The position numbers and the translations under genes are program-made. DNA of 30,588 nt, from the NCBI RefSeq assembly GCF_902374955.1, contig NZ_CABKRX010000060.1, forward strand, positions 1 to 30,588. The letters are read 5' to 3'. Of the stretch, positions 1-6,728 are shown piece after piece. This stretch comes from Bacillus massilioanorexius (GTDB lineage Bacteria > Bacillota > Bacilli > Bacillales > DSM-1321). Positions within the stretch are counted from its first letter, which is position 1; every line of letters begins with the position of its first letter. The notes beneath the pieces are model-generated. The model ran no database searches. It was not told the origin of the DNA and saw nothing but the letters and a program-made list of their open reading frames with translations.

Positions 1-1
1 A

Positions 2-28
2 GGACACCCCAACATTTAGTATAGAACC
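2..28. repeat. 27-bp direct repeat, copy 1 (downstream of silent cassette 1)
   Basis: This matches 6506-6532 at 25 of 27 positions; both copies contain TTTAGTATAGAACC. Each lies 140-200 bp beyond the stop codon of a silent S-layer cassette, so it marks an equivalent place in two neighbouring modules. No equally good copy was found beyond the expressed S-layer gene. It could be a relic of an insertion-sequence end or a module boundary. Confidence 0.7.
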
Positions 29-65
29 TTTTTATTAACATATTCTAATCTCTTTTTTATTAGAT

Positions 66-124
66 AAAAAAAGGACCTCAAAACTTAATTCTTAAATATC
101 TTTTATAATCCGTGGTAGTTTGAG
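66..124 (-). terminator. possible terminator of silent cassette 1
   Basis: On the minus strand CTCAAACT can pair with AGTTTTGAG (one bulge, long loop of about 30 nt), followed by GTCC and seven T. It lies about 50 bp beyond the cassette stop. The long loop makes this weaker than the hairpins after the other two S-layer regions. Confidence 0.4.
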
Positions 125-171
125 CTAGACAGCCCTTTTACCTTGGATATTATGATACTATCTTACTTTTA

Positions 172-2109
172 TTATTGTGCAGTAACACTGAATGCAGCTA
201 CTTTGTTATTACCGCTAATATCTTTAAGATCGATTTTAGTTGTGTCAACGTTTGTTGCCACTGTTACACCACTTGCTGCTGTTGAAACAGAAGTGAAGTT
301 TAAGATAACAACGTTATCTGTATCTGTGTCAGTTGCAGTTGCAGCACCTACTGTGTATGGGATTACAGTAGAACCTGTTTTAACTACAAAGTCATCAGTA
401 AAATCAGGTGTACCAGTTGAAACTGTTGTATTAACAGCTTCAGAGAATGTTAATTTTAGTCCTACAGCTAAACCATTAGCATCTTTCACATATTCTACTT
501 TTGTTACAGTAGGGGCAACATTGTCATTTAAAGTAATTACTTGATCAACTGCTTTTACTTCAGTAGCAGAAGAGGAAACAACATTACCTGTTGCATATTC
601 TTTTACAGCGTTAGCATTTAGTGAAATTTTCGCATTTACATTATTCAAATCAACAGCATAAGATGCTGGTAATTCAATTGTAACTTCGTCTTTTGTTGTT
701 GATGTAAAGTATGCTACAGATCCACTTGGAAGTGCTGCGCCATTTAATGAGTATGAAGCAACAGATGCAGCTGCATCGTCCACTTTAAAACCATAGTCAA
801 CTGTAATGATATTTTTACCACTGTTATATGCAGCAGTTGTACCGAAAATAGAACCTGTTACTTGTTTTGTAGCTGCAGCAGTAGTTACATCAGTTGTTAA
901 TGTCGTTGCTTCATTTACATTATTGCTTGAGTCTTTAACTAAGCCTTTATCAAGAACTAAGTTGTATTTTCCGTCAGTTAAACCAGCAAGATCAGTAATT
1001 GTAATTACTAAGTTTTTACCAGAAACTGCAGCAGTTGCAGCAATCTTAACTGTTCCTTTAACTACTGTTAGTTTAGTACCATCAGCAATAGTTAAATTTT
1101 TATCGAAAGGAACTGTAATAGTATCAGCTGTTTTATCAAAAGAAACTAATTTTGGTGAAACTACTTTTGGAGCTGTTAAATCTTTAGTTAGAGTAACTGA
1201 TCCAGTGTAATCTTTTCCAATCACAGTACCGTTTTTATATCCAGAAACAGCAACGGATAAAGAAACAGAGTTTTCGTCCGTACCGTATAATGGGTTTGCT
1301 GATCCCGCTTGAGTAGGAACTGTTACCTTAACATATTTTGATGGTGTAGTACCAGCGCTTGCTGTTAAGTTACCAGTTGCATCAACGTATGCCACTGTCA
1401 AATCAGCTGAAGTAAAAGTATAGTTTCCTTTTTTAACTGTAATGTTTGTATTAGCAATTGTATCAACTGCTTTATTTAAAGTTAAGATAAATGAAGTTGA
1501 ATCTTCAGCTTTAATTGAAGCCACTTCTGGTAGCGATACATCAGCAGTATAATTTACTGTTGTTGTAGAAAGAGCTTCTTTATTTCCTGCAAAGTCTGCA
1601 TAATTTAACAATTGAACCGTATTAGCTCCTGCTTTTAAAGCTGCTACAGTAAATGTGTAAGTATAATCTCCTGCTACTGTACTATTAACGCCATTTACTT
1701 GAGTAGCTGCATTAACAGAAATACCACCAGTATTAGCTGTCCAATCTACTGGCTCATCAAAAGTTAACTCAACTGTTGTGCTATCAGTAGCTACAGCTGA
1801 CAATAGTTTTGGAGCTGCAGTATCTTGAGCAGTTTTTACTGCTGTAGTAGAAAATGCAAGGAATTTATCGTAGCCACTTGATAAAATTGCACCTTCCGCA
1901 ATTTTTACATCAACACCAGCTGCTGGAACTACAGCAGTTAATAGTAATGTAGCTGATTTTCCATCTGTTGAAAGTTGTACGTCAGTAACAGCATTAGCAT
2001 TTGTTGTGCCAGTAGCTGTAACAGCAAAATCAGCAGCCGCTAAGCTAGCTTTTGAAACAGCTTTACTAAAATCTACTTTAAGCTCTTTTGCGTTAATTGC
2101 ACTTTCCAT
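172..2109 (-). CDS. silent S-layer variable-region cassette 1
   Basis: This is a long uninterrupted frame (645 codons) of Thr/Ala/Val/Lys/Asp-rich Ig-like repeats of the kind found in Bacillus S-layer proteins, such as segments ending in FSEAV, FDEPVDW and FNKAV-like strands. It has no signal peptide and no SLH domains. It begins at the Ser-Ala-Ile-Asn-Ala motif that lies at residue 309 of the complete S-layer gene at 13692-16511. The ATG at 2109 looks fortuitous: no AGGAGG-type site precedes it and no promoter is evident. The C-terminal end (DLKDISGNNKVAAF) resembles the ends of the other two S-layer regions. Joined in frame at the core, it would give a protein of about 951 residues. The absence of stops argues against a decaying pseudogene. 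Silence is inferred from the missing start signals, not shown. Confidence 0.8.
   Translation of the reverse strand: MESAINAKELKVDFSKAVSKASLAAADFAVTATGTTNANAVTDVQLSTDGKSATLLLTAVVPAAGVDVKIAEGAILSSGYDKFLAFSTTAVKTAQDTAAPKLLSAVATDSTTVELTFDEPVDWTANTGGISVNAATQVNGVNSTVAGDYTYTFTVAALKAGANTVQLLNYADFAGNKEALSTTTVNYTADVSLPEVASIKAEDSTSFILTLNKAVDTIANTNITVKKGNYTFTSADLTVAYVDATGNLTASAGTTPSKYVKVTVPTQAGSANPLYGTDENSVSLSVAVSGYKNGTVIGKDYTGSVTLTKDLTAPKVVSPKLVSFDKTADTITVPFDKNLTIADGTKLTVVKGTVKIAATAAVSGKNLVITITDLAGLTDGKYNLVLDKGLVKDSSNNVNEATTLTTDVTTAAATKQVTGSIFGTTAAYNSGKNIITVDYGFKVDDAAASVASYSLNGAALPSGSVAYFTSTTKDEVTIELPASYAVDLNNVNAKISLNANAVKEYATGNVVSSSATEVKAVDQVITLNDNVAPTVTKVEYVKDANGLAVGLKLTFSEAVNTTVSTGTPDFTDDFVVKTGSTVIPYTVGAATATDTDTDNVVILNFTSVSTAASGVTVATNVDTTKIDLKDISGNNKVAAFSVTAQ
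2090..2105. repeat. junction core site, copy 1
   Basis: GCGTTAATTGCACTT on the plus strand (minus: AAGTGCAATTAACGC) encodes S-A-I-N-A at the very start of silent cassette 1. It differs by one base from the 15-bp core shared by cassette 2 and the expressed S-layer gene, in the same reading phase. S-layer homology begins here. It is the likely crossover point for cassette exchange. Confidence 0.65.
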
Positions 2110-2238
2110 CTCAACTCAAATAAATAAAAAACGGCCCAAACCCTTTAACATCAAGGAACGGAACCACTTTTTAAAAATTCAAACAGTATGGGTAAGTGGG
2201 ATTTTCGGTATGACGCTTCAATGCTCAATTTTAGGAGA

Positions 2239-3078
2239 TTAATGCCATTGATCATACATTTCTTTTTGAGCTTGTCCAAAAAGGCGAGAGTATGTTTGAG
2301 TAGTTCTTGGATCATCGTGACCTAACAAAGTTTGTATACTAACGACTGGCATCCCCTTCATGACTAAGTGTGCGGCAAACGTATGTCGCAAGGTATGAGG
2401 ACTTACATAAAAGTCTAACTCCTTTCGGTAGTTGATAAACCCATACACTACCGATTTGGTTCCAATGGTTGTAGTCTCCAACCGATTTATAAAAACGAAG
2501 GGAAGGTTGTCCCTTCGAGTTCTCAAATACGCTTTTAAATGTTCTTCACACGTTCTGGTAAAATAAACAAAACGCGCTTTTTTACCCTTCCCCTCCGGTA
2601 TAAGAATCATCCGTTCCGTCCAGTTTATTTCTTCCAACTTCATATTGGCCAATTCACTAACACGAATCCCTGTACTGTATAACACTTCTACGACTGCTCT
2701 AAATCTTAAATCCTCTTTACAAATGGCTCTTAACGAAGACAACTGCTCATATGACAGATAGTAAGGTAGCTTCTCCTCCACCTTAGAATCAGGGATGTTA
2801 ACAACGGGGTAATTTATCAAGTACTCTTCCTCCACACAATACTTATAAAATAACCGCATGGCTTTTAGTTTATAATTTATGGTACTAGGCTTACATCCTT
2901 TTTCCGCTAAACTTAGGAGCCAATTTCGAATATCACTTTTTGAGATATCACCAAAAGATTTCCCAGTAAATTCAAACAACTGTTCCAATGCTGTTTTGTA
3001 TCCTCTCAACGTATTTTGAGCAAGTTTTTTACCATAATCCACTATGAACTGTGTAATCAATTCTTCCGTATTAAGCAT
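2239..3078 (-). CDS. tyrosine recombinase, position 4 of quartet 1 (class D)
   Basis: A 279-residue XerC/XerD-like site-specific recombinase. The N-terminal SAM-like core-binding domain covers about residues 5-90 and the catalytic domain about 105-279. All signature residues are visible: Arg139 (TGIRVSEL), the Lys of GKGKK (about 164-167), His228 and Arg231 (HTLRHTF), His254 (LLGH) and the nucleophile Tyr263 (TYSRL). The C-terminal tail ends in MYDQW, a motif shared with the class B and D paralogues. It is the last gene of a four-gene operon and its stop lies about 130 bp upstream of silent cassette 1. It follows gene C by 9 nt, with GAGGG as ribosome site overlapping the end of C. The closest relative in the window is the gene at 8648-9496, in the same relative position. 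Confidence 0.92.
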   Translation of the reverse strand: MLNTEELITQFIVDYGKKLAQNTLRGYKTALEQLFEFTGKSFGDISKSDIRNWLLSLAEKGCKPSTINYKLKAMRLFYKYCVEEEYLINYPVVNIPDSKVEEKLPYYLSYEQLSSLRAICKEDLRFRAVVEVLYSTGIRVSELANMKLEEINWTERMILIPEGKGKKARFVYFTRTCEEHLKAYLRTRRDNLPFVFINRLETTTIGTKSVVYGFINYRKELDFYVSPHTLRHTFAAHLVMKGMPVVSIQTLLGHDDPRTTQTYSRLFGQAQKEMYDQWH

Positions 3079-3087
3079 ATATATCCC

Positions 3088-3975
3088 TCATCCCATAAAT
3101 TTTCGATATTGCGCTAAAATGGATTGATTGAGCACCCGAGCGTATACTTGTGTTGTTTTCAGATCTGCATGTCCTAATTCTTCACTAATAAATGAAAGGT
3201 CTGCACCTTTTGATAATAGTTCTGTTGCAAAGGTGTGACGAAATCTATGAGGGTGTAAATTGGAACTTAACCCTGCTAATTTACCGATTGTGGCTATGAT
3301 GGTAAAGTAACTCCTTATACCAATTCTATTTTCTACACTATTTATAAAAAGGGGAGAGGAGTCGTTGATATCTAATCGAGTTTCTAAATAACGTTCAAGA
3401 AGTATTAAACACTTTTCAGAGAAGTGAACCATCCTTATCTTTTTTCCTTTCCCCCTTACACGTGCTGTTCGATTTTCAAGGTCTAAGTCCCCTATGTTAA
3501 GTAGATGGAGTTCTCCAATTCGACAACCCGATGTCAACAAAAACTCGACGATTGCCTGATCTCTAAGTGGTCTTCGTTCAGCCTCTCGAATAACTTTTGC
3601 AATTTCTTCTTTTCCAAGAGCCTTGGGTATGGTTTTAGTTAGACGAGGAAACCAACGTCTCTTAATGGGCGAGCGCTCCATCAATGATTCTTGAACACAG
3701 AAACTATAAAAAGAGGAGAGGATGTTTAACTTACCTTTAAAGCTTGTATCCTTTAAATGCTTTTTATTTGCGTGAAACCAACCTATGATTTGATTAGATG
3801 AGAGTTTATCATATGATTCTTCCACCTCACCAAAAAAATCTTCTAAAAATCGCCGATACACAATAATAGTTCCTTCGGTTCGATTGGCAAGTTTTAAGTG
3901 AGTTAAAAATTCCTGAATAACTTCTTGATTTTTTTGGTTCGGTAACACCTTTTTCAAATTCCAATAACGTCTCAT
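3088..3975 (-). CDS. tyrosine recombinase, position 3 of quartet 1 (class C)
   Basis: A 295-residue tyrosine recombinase. The N-terminal core-binding domain (about 10-105) starts with RYW and then LPNQKNQEVI, the same signature that is repeated three times in its counterpart at 9499-11034. Catalytic residues seen: Arg152 (SGCRIGEL), the Lys of GKGKK (about 176-179), His243 and Arg246 (HPHRFRHTF), His269 (LGHADL) and Tyr278 (VYARV). It ends in the tail FMG shared by classes A and C. AAGGAG precedes the ATG by about 10 nt, 17 bp after gene B. It has the normal single-domain length for the family. Confidence 0.92.
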   Translation of the reverse strand: MRRYWNLKKVLPNQKNQEVIQEFLTHLKLANRTEGTIIVYRRFLEDFFGEVEESYDKLSSNQIIGWFHANKKHLKDTSFKGKLNILSSFYSFCVQESLMERSPIKRRWFPRLTKTIPKALGKEEIAKVIREAERRPLRDQAIVEFLLTSGCRIGELHLLNIGDLDLENRTARVRGKGKKIRMVHFSEKCLILLERYLETRLDINDSSPLFINSVENRIGIRSYFTIIATIGKLAGLSSNLHPHRFRHTFATELLSKGADLSFISEELGHADLKTTQVYARVLNQSILAQYRKFMG

Positions 3976-3992
3976 ACTTACTACTCTCCTTT

Positions 3993-4829
3993 TTATTGAT
4001 TTTGATAGCGATCGTACATTTTCTTACGGGCCGTTTCTCTAAGTCGAGTGTAGATTCGCGTACTATTAATATTGGAGTGACCAAGAAGTTCCTGAATGTA
4101 GCTTTGAGGCATATTCTTCTCAGACAAATGGGCTGCAAATGTATGACGCAAAGTATGTGGTACCACTTTGAATCCTAATACCGTTGAATATTCCTGAAAC
4201 TTTTTCTCCACATACACCCGGCTTAAATGGCCTCCTCGATTATTCGCAAATAGATATTCGTTGTTGTACTTTCGTTCTTGCAAATAGGTCTTTAGACGTT
4301 CTGCGCATTCATACGTGAATAGTACAAATCTTTCTTTGTTTCCTTTCCCCTTTCGAATCCAAATCTGCCTGGTTTCCCATTTGATATCCTCCAACTTGAT
4401 CTCAAGGAGTTCGCTTACCCTGACCCCAGTTGCATATAAGGTTTCAATAATCGCGCGGTCACGCGGATCACTTTTGGTCAGCTCTTGAAGGAGAGCCATT
4501 TGACGTTTCGTTAAATAATAGGGAAGGGTATCATCTTTCTGTGGTGTGTATACTGTGGTCGTTGGGTTTTTCTTAACTTTTTTTTCTTCCATACAATACA
4601 GATAAAAGGACTTCAACGCACTTAGTTTTAAGTGAATCGATCGAGGTTTCAAACCTTTTTCCTCCATAGAGGCAAGCCATGCACGTACATCACTTGACTT
4701 CACATCATAAAAACTTTTATCACAGAAAACAAAGAATTGTTTCAGGGCAATGGAATAGCTTCGGATTGTTTCAACACTAAATTTAGATTGATGATCCTTA
4801 AAGAAAGATTGCTGAATTTCTATGTTCAT
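3993..4829 (-). CDS. tyrosine recombinase, position 2 of quartet 1 (class B)
   Basis: A 278-residue tyrosine recombinase: core-binding domain about 1-90, catalytic domain about 103-278. Catalytic residues seen: Arg137 (TGVRVSEL), the Lys of RKGKGNK (about 160-162), His225 and Arg228 (HTLRHTF), His251 (LLGHSN) and Tyr260 (IYTRL). The tail MYDRY belongs to the B/D type. Its ribosome site GGGGTGA is formed by the last codons of gene A (ATG GGG TGA), which implies translational coupling; the same arrangement recurs in quartet 2. The closest paralogue is at 11051-11884. Confidence 0.92.
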   Translation of the reverse strand: MNIEIQQSFFKDHQSKFSVETIRSYSIALKQFFVFCDKSFYDVKSSDVRAWLASMEEKGLKPRSIHLKLSALKSFYLYCMEEKKVKKNPTTTVYTPQKDDTLPYYLTKRQMALLQELTKSDPRDRAIIETLYATGVRVSELLEIKLEDIKWETRQIWIRKGKGNKERFVLFTYECAERLKTYLQERKYNNEYLFANNRGGHLSRVYVEKKFQEYSTVLGFKVVPHTLRHTFAAHLSEKNMPQSYIQELLGHSNINSTRIYTRLRETARKKMYDRYQNQ

Positions 4830-4833
4830 AGAT

Positions 4834-5727
4834 TCACCCCATTTTATTTTGATAGGCTAACATCATATCCTCAGTTGGAATACGAGCATAGATACGCGTC
4901 GTATTTAAATCTGCATGACCCATTTCATCTGCTATAAATTCTATCTCTGCTCCTCTTGCCAACATATTTGTCGCAAATGTGTGTCGGCAACAATGGGGAT
5001 GCAGAGATTGTGTTAAGCCCGCTTTCTTACCTAGTTTCGTTGTAACTAAATAGATTCCACTTTTAGTGAGACGCTGTCCAAACTTGTTTTCAAAGAGAGG
5101 ACCCTCTATATCATCCCTACGAGTTGCCAAATATTCCTTTAGTACTAGGGCACACTCTTCTGAAAAGTGAACATGCCGAATTTTTTTACCTTTGCCCTTC
5201 ACAATCGCTGTACGCTTTTCAAGCTGGACATCTTGAATATTTAATGAAGAAACTTCAGAACTACGACATCCGGTTGAGAAAAGAAATAATATTAGTGAAC
5301 GGTTCCGAAGTGATAAACTTTCAGCTGCCAGTTTTACTCTGGTATATTCCTGCTCGGTCAGATATTTAGGTAGTGCCTGAGGAATATTTGGCCTCCATCG
5401 TTTCTTTATAACTATATTTTCCATGTACTCTTCAGCCAAACAAAACTGAAAAAAGGAAGAAAGCGCTGAAAGAAAAAGGTCTACTGTCTTCGGTTTTTTA
5501 CCCTTAGAAAATTCATTTAGCCATTCTAGAACGTCATGAGAGTCTAACTCTTCCAACGGAATTATACATTCACTGAAAAAGCGCTCTAGTATCCACCGGT
5601 ATTTCTTAATGGTTGCTTCTGCTTTGTTAGCGAGTTTTAAACTCAACAAGTACTCGTTTAAAATTGTTCTAGTTTGGAAGGGAATAGATTCGCGGTTAAT
5701 TTTCCAATAATCTCCTGAAATACTCAC
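4834..5727 (-). CDS. tyrosine recombinase, position 1 of quartet 1 (class A)
   Basis: A 297-residue tyrosine recombinase starting at GTG with AAGGAG 8 nt upstream. The start is supported by a conserved YW pair at residues 7-8, also present in class C. The core-binding domain is about 20-110 and the catalytic domain about 120-297. Catalytic residues seen: Arg155 (STGCRSSEV), the Lys of GKGKK (about 178-181), His245 and Arg248 (HPHCCRHTF), His271 (EMGHAD) and Tyr280 (IYARI). The tail ends in KMG. It is the first gene of quartet 1 and has a candidate promoter about 75 bp upstream. The counterpart at 11890-12783 has exactly the same length but carries a stop at codon 8. Confidence 0.92.
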   Translation of the reverse strand: MSISGDYWKINRESIPFQTRTILNEYLLSLKLANKAEATIKKYRWILERFFSECIIPLEELDSHDVLEWLNEFSKGKKPKTVDLFLSALSSFFQFCLAEEYMENIVIKKRWRPNIPQALPKYLTEQEYTRVKLAAESLSLRNRSLILFLFSTGCRSSEVSSLNIQDVQLEKRTAIVKGKGKKIRHVHFSEECALVLKEYLATRRDDIEGPLFENKFGQRLTKSGIYLVTTKLGKKAGLTQSLHPHCCRHTFATNMLARGAEIEFIADEMGHADLNTTRIYARIPTEDMMLAYQNKMG

Positions 5728-5799
5728 CTGTTATTCTCCTTTCCTTTTGATTTTTCTGCCGATTCAGATATGAACGTGACAGTATCATTGTTATCCAAT

Positions 5800-5827
5800 A
5801 TTCTATTCTTAAACATAAGCATGCCAA
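5800..5827 (-). promoter_or_regulatory. candidate sigma-A promoter of recombinase quartet 1
   Basis: Minus-strand -35 TTGGCA (5822-5827) and -10 TAGAAT (5800-5805) are separated by 16 bp, each one base off consensus apart from spacing. Transcription would start about 65 nt before the GTG of the first recombinase. The -35 box overlaps the T-run of the hairpin just upstream. Recognised by eye only. Confidence 0.45.
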
Positions 5828-5854
5828 AAAGAGCTACCGCTATTGGTCGCGGTA
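5826..5854 (-). terminator. hairpin with T-run upstream of quartet 1
   Basis: On the minus strand TACCGC and GCGGTA form a 6-bp stem around an 8-nt loop, then GCTC and five T. It would stop transcripts arriving from silent cassette 2 before they enter the recombinase operon, leaving the operon to its own promoter. Confidence 0.5.
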
Positions 5855-5924
5855 ACCCTAAATACATTCTATATTTTTCAATTTAATATGTATGTGAAAA
5901 ATTTCTTTTGAAATGTTTTTTAAC

Positions 5925-5952
5925 TTTCAACTAAAGTTATATTATGTTGAAA
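5925..5952. repeat. dif-like 28-bp site 1
   Basis: Left arm TTTCAACTAAA (11 bp), a 6-bp centre and right arm TTATGTTGAAA (11 bp). The arms match as inverted repeats at 9 of 11 positions. The 11-6-11 geometry and the TTATGT right arm are those of Xer dif sites (the B. subtilis dif right arm also starts TTATGT). It lies about 200 bp upstream of quartet 1. Probably a binding or crossover site for the local recombinases, or an operator of similar symmetry. Confidence 0.6.
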
Positions 5953-5996
5953 CCTTTGGTTAGCATGATTAATACCTGAACTAAACTCCCGTTACT

Positions 5997-6024
5997 TTTC
6001 AACAAAAAAGATATTATGTTGAAT
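5997..6024. repeat. dif-like 28-bp site 2
   Basis: A second copy in the same orientation, 72 bp from the first. Left arm TTTCAACAAAA, 6-bp centre, right arm TTATGTTGAAT. Both copies share TTCAAC, exactly 14 bp, then GTTGAA. Finding two such sites side by side next to recombinase genes is unlikely to be chance. Confidence 0.6.
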
Positions 6025-6080
6025 AGTGAAATTAGCTACTTGATAATCAGTATAGGCAATACAAGTATATTATATACTCT

Positions 6081-6116
6081 ATTTTATCGTATATCTCTAT
6101 ACATAGACGATAAAAT
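6081..6116. repeat. 10-bp inverted repeat in the intergenic region
   Basis: ATTTTATCGT and ACGATAAAAT flank a 16-nt AT-rich loop. The gap 5728-6728 has no convincing gene; besides this it holds the promoter, hairpin, dif-like sites and repeats listed separately. The function of this inverted repeat is unknown. Confidence 0.4.
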
Positions 6117-6237
6117 TTAAAATTAGTATAGACATTATACAAGCAAACCATTAATAAAAAAAATGAAATAGGATAGACCATTTTTGTGATTTTATTCATT
6201 ACTTGCTGAATACAATTTATTTTCGTTAACTTTTATC

Positions 6238-6328
6238 AAAAAAGCCTTAACTCTACAAATAGAATTAAGACCTCGTCATTCCGTACTTTATTAGTATAAG
6301 ATTGACAGGATGGACAACGATGAGGTTT
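6238..6328. repeat. hairpin plus TGACAG repeat (family member)
   Basis: An A-run, then a hairpin made from CTTAACTCTA and TAGAATTAAG, then about 45 nt, then TGACAGG. This is the same layout as the elements at 13113-13190, 13218-13292 and 13443-13517 and, more loosely, 6572-6685. Sequence identity to them is low outside the landmarks. Confidence 0.35.
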
Positions 6329-6505
6329 CCTATCACATTCCACATGAATATGTTAAAAACCATTGATCATCTCTGTTTTTCTAATTATAAATCTTTCAAA
6401 TACGGGTAAAATCAAGTTAGAATTCATCTATTCCTTTCCTTATTTCTCGACAATTCAAGTATAAGAAAGGTTGAGCATGTGTGCTCTTTTTTTGTCCTTT
6501 TTAGT

Positions 6506-6532
6506 GGACAGCCCAACGTTTAGTATAGAACC
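6506..6532. repeat. 27-bp direct repeat, copy 2 (downstream of silent cassette 2)
   Basis: 25 of 27 identities with positions 2-28. TGTCC lies just before it and can pair with its GGACA, which hints at an old insertion-element end. It lies about 200 bp beyond the stop of silent cassette 2. Confidence 0.7.
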
Positions 6533-6571
6533 CCTAAAAATACTTTTTGATTTCTTTATAGAGGATATAAG

Positions 6572-6613
6572 AAGCACCTCAAACAAGACGTTTCCGTCAA
6601 GTTTGAGGTGCTT
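6572..6613 (-). terminator. strong hairpin after silent cassette 2
   Basis: A nearly perfect 42-nt hairpin. AAGCACCTCAAAC pairs with GTTTGAGGTGCTT, an inner GACG pairs with CGTC, and the minus-strand loop is GAAA. It lies about 115 bp past the cassette stop. The T-run on the minus strand is weak, so it could also act as an mRNA-stabilising stem. Confidence 0.55.
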
Positions 6614-6728
6614 CCTCTTAAATTAAAACTATTTTATTTAAGATATTTTGTGTTTTCGATATTTTTCTGGCTGTGACAGACACAGTTCTAAATAACAAGG
6701 TATTCGTCTTACGAGGTAGCAAATACTT

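Noticed and set aside
143..1210. Plus-strand reading frames across the S-layer regions (also near 6.9-8.0, 14.0-15.0 and 16.1-16.4 kb)
   Set aside because: They lie antisense to long S-layer frames, whose repetitive Thr/Ala/Val codons leave the opposite strand open. No ribosome sites or recognisable proteins.
2239..5727. Housekeeping XerC/XerD or a phage integrase
   Set aside because: Four adjacent paralogues, repeated as a second quartet beside silent S-layer cassettes, do not fit single housekeeping Xer genes or a prophage; no phage genes are present.
5925..6024. CRISPR repeats or the chromosomal dif site itself
   Set aside because: Only two copies with a short spacer and no cas genes. 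The left arm departs from the Firmicutes dif consensus and two tandem copies are not expected for the terminus site.
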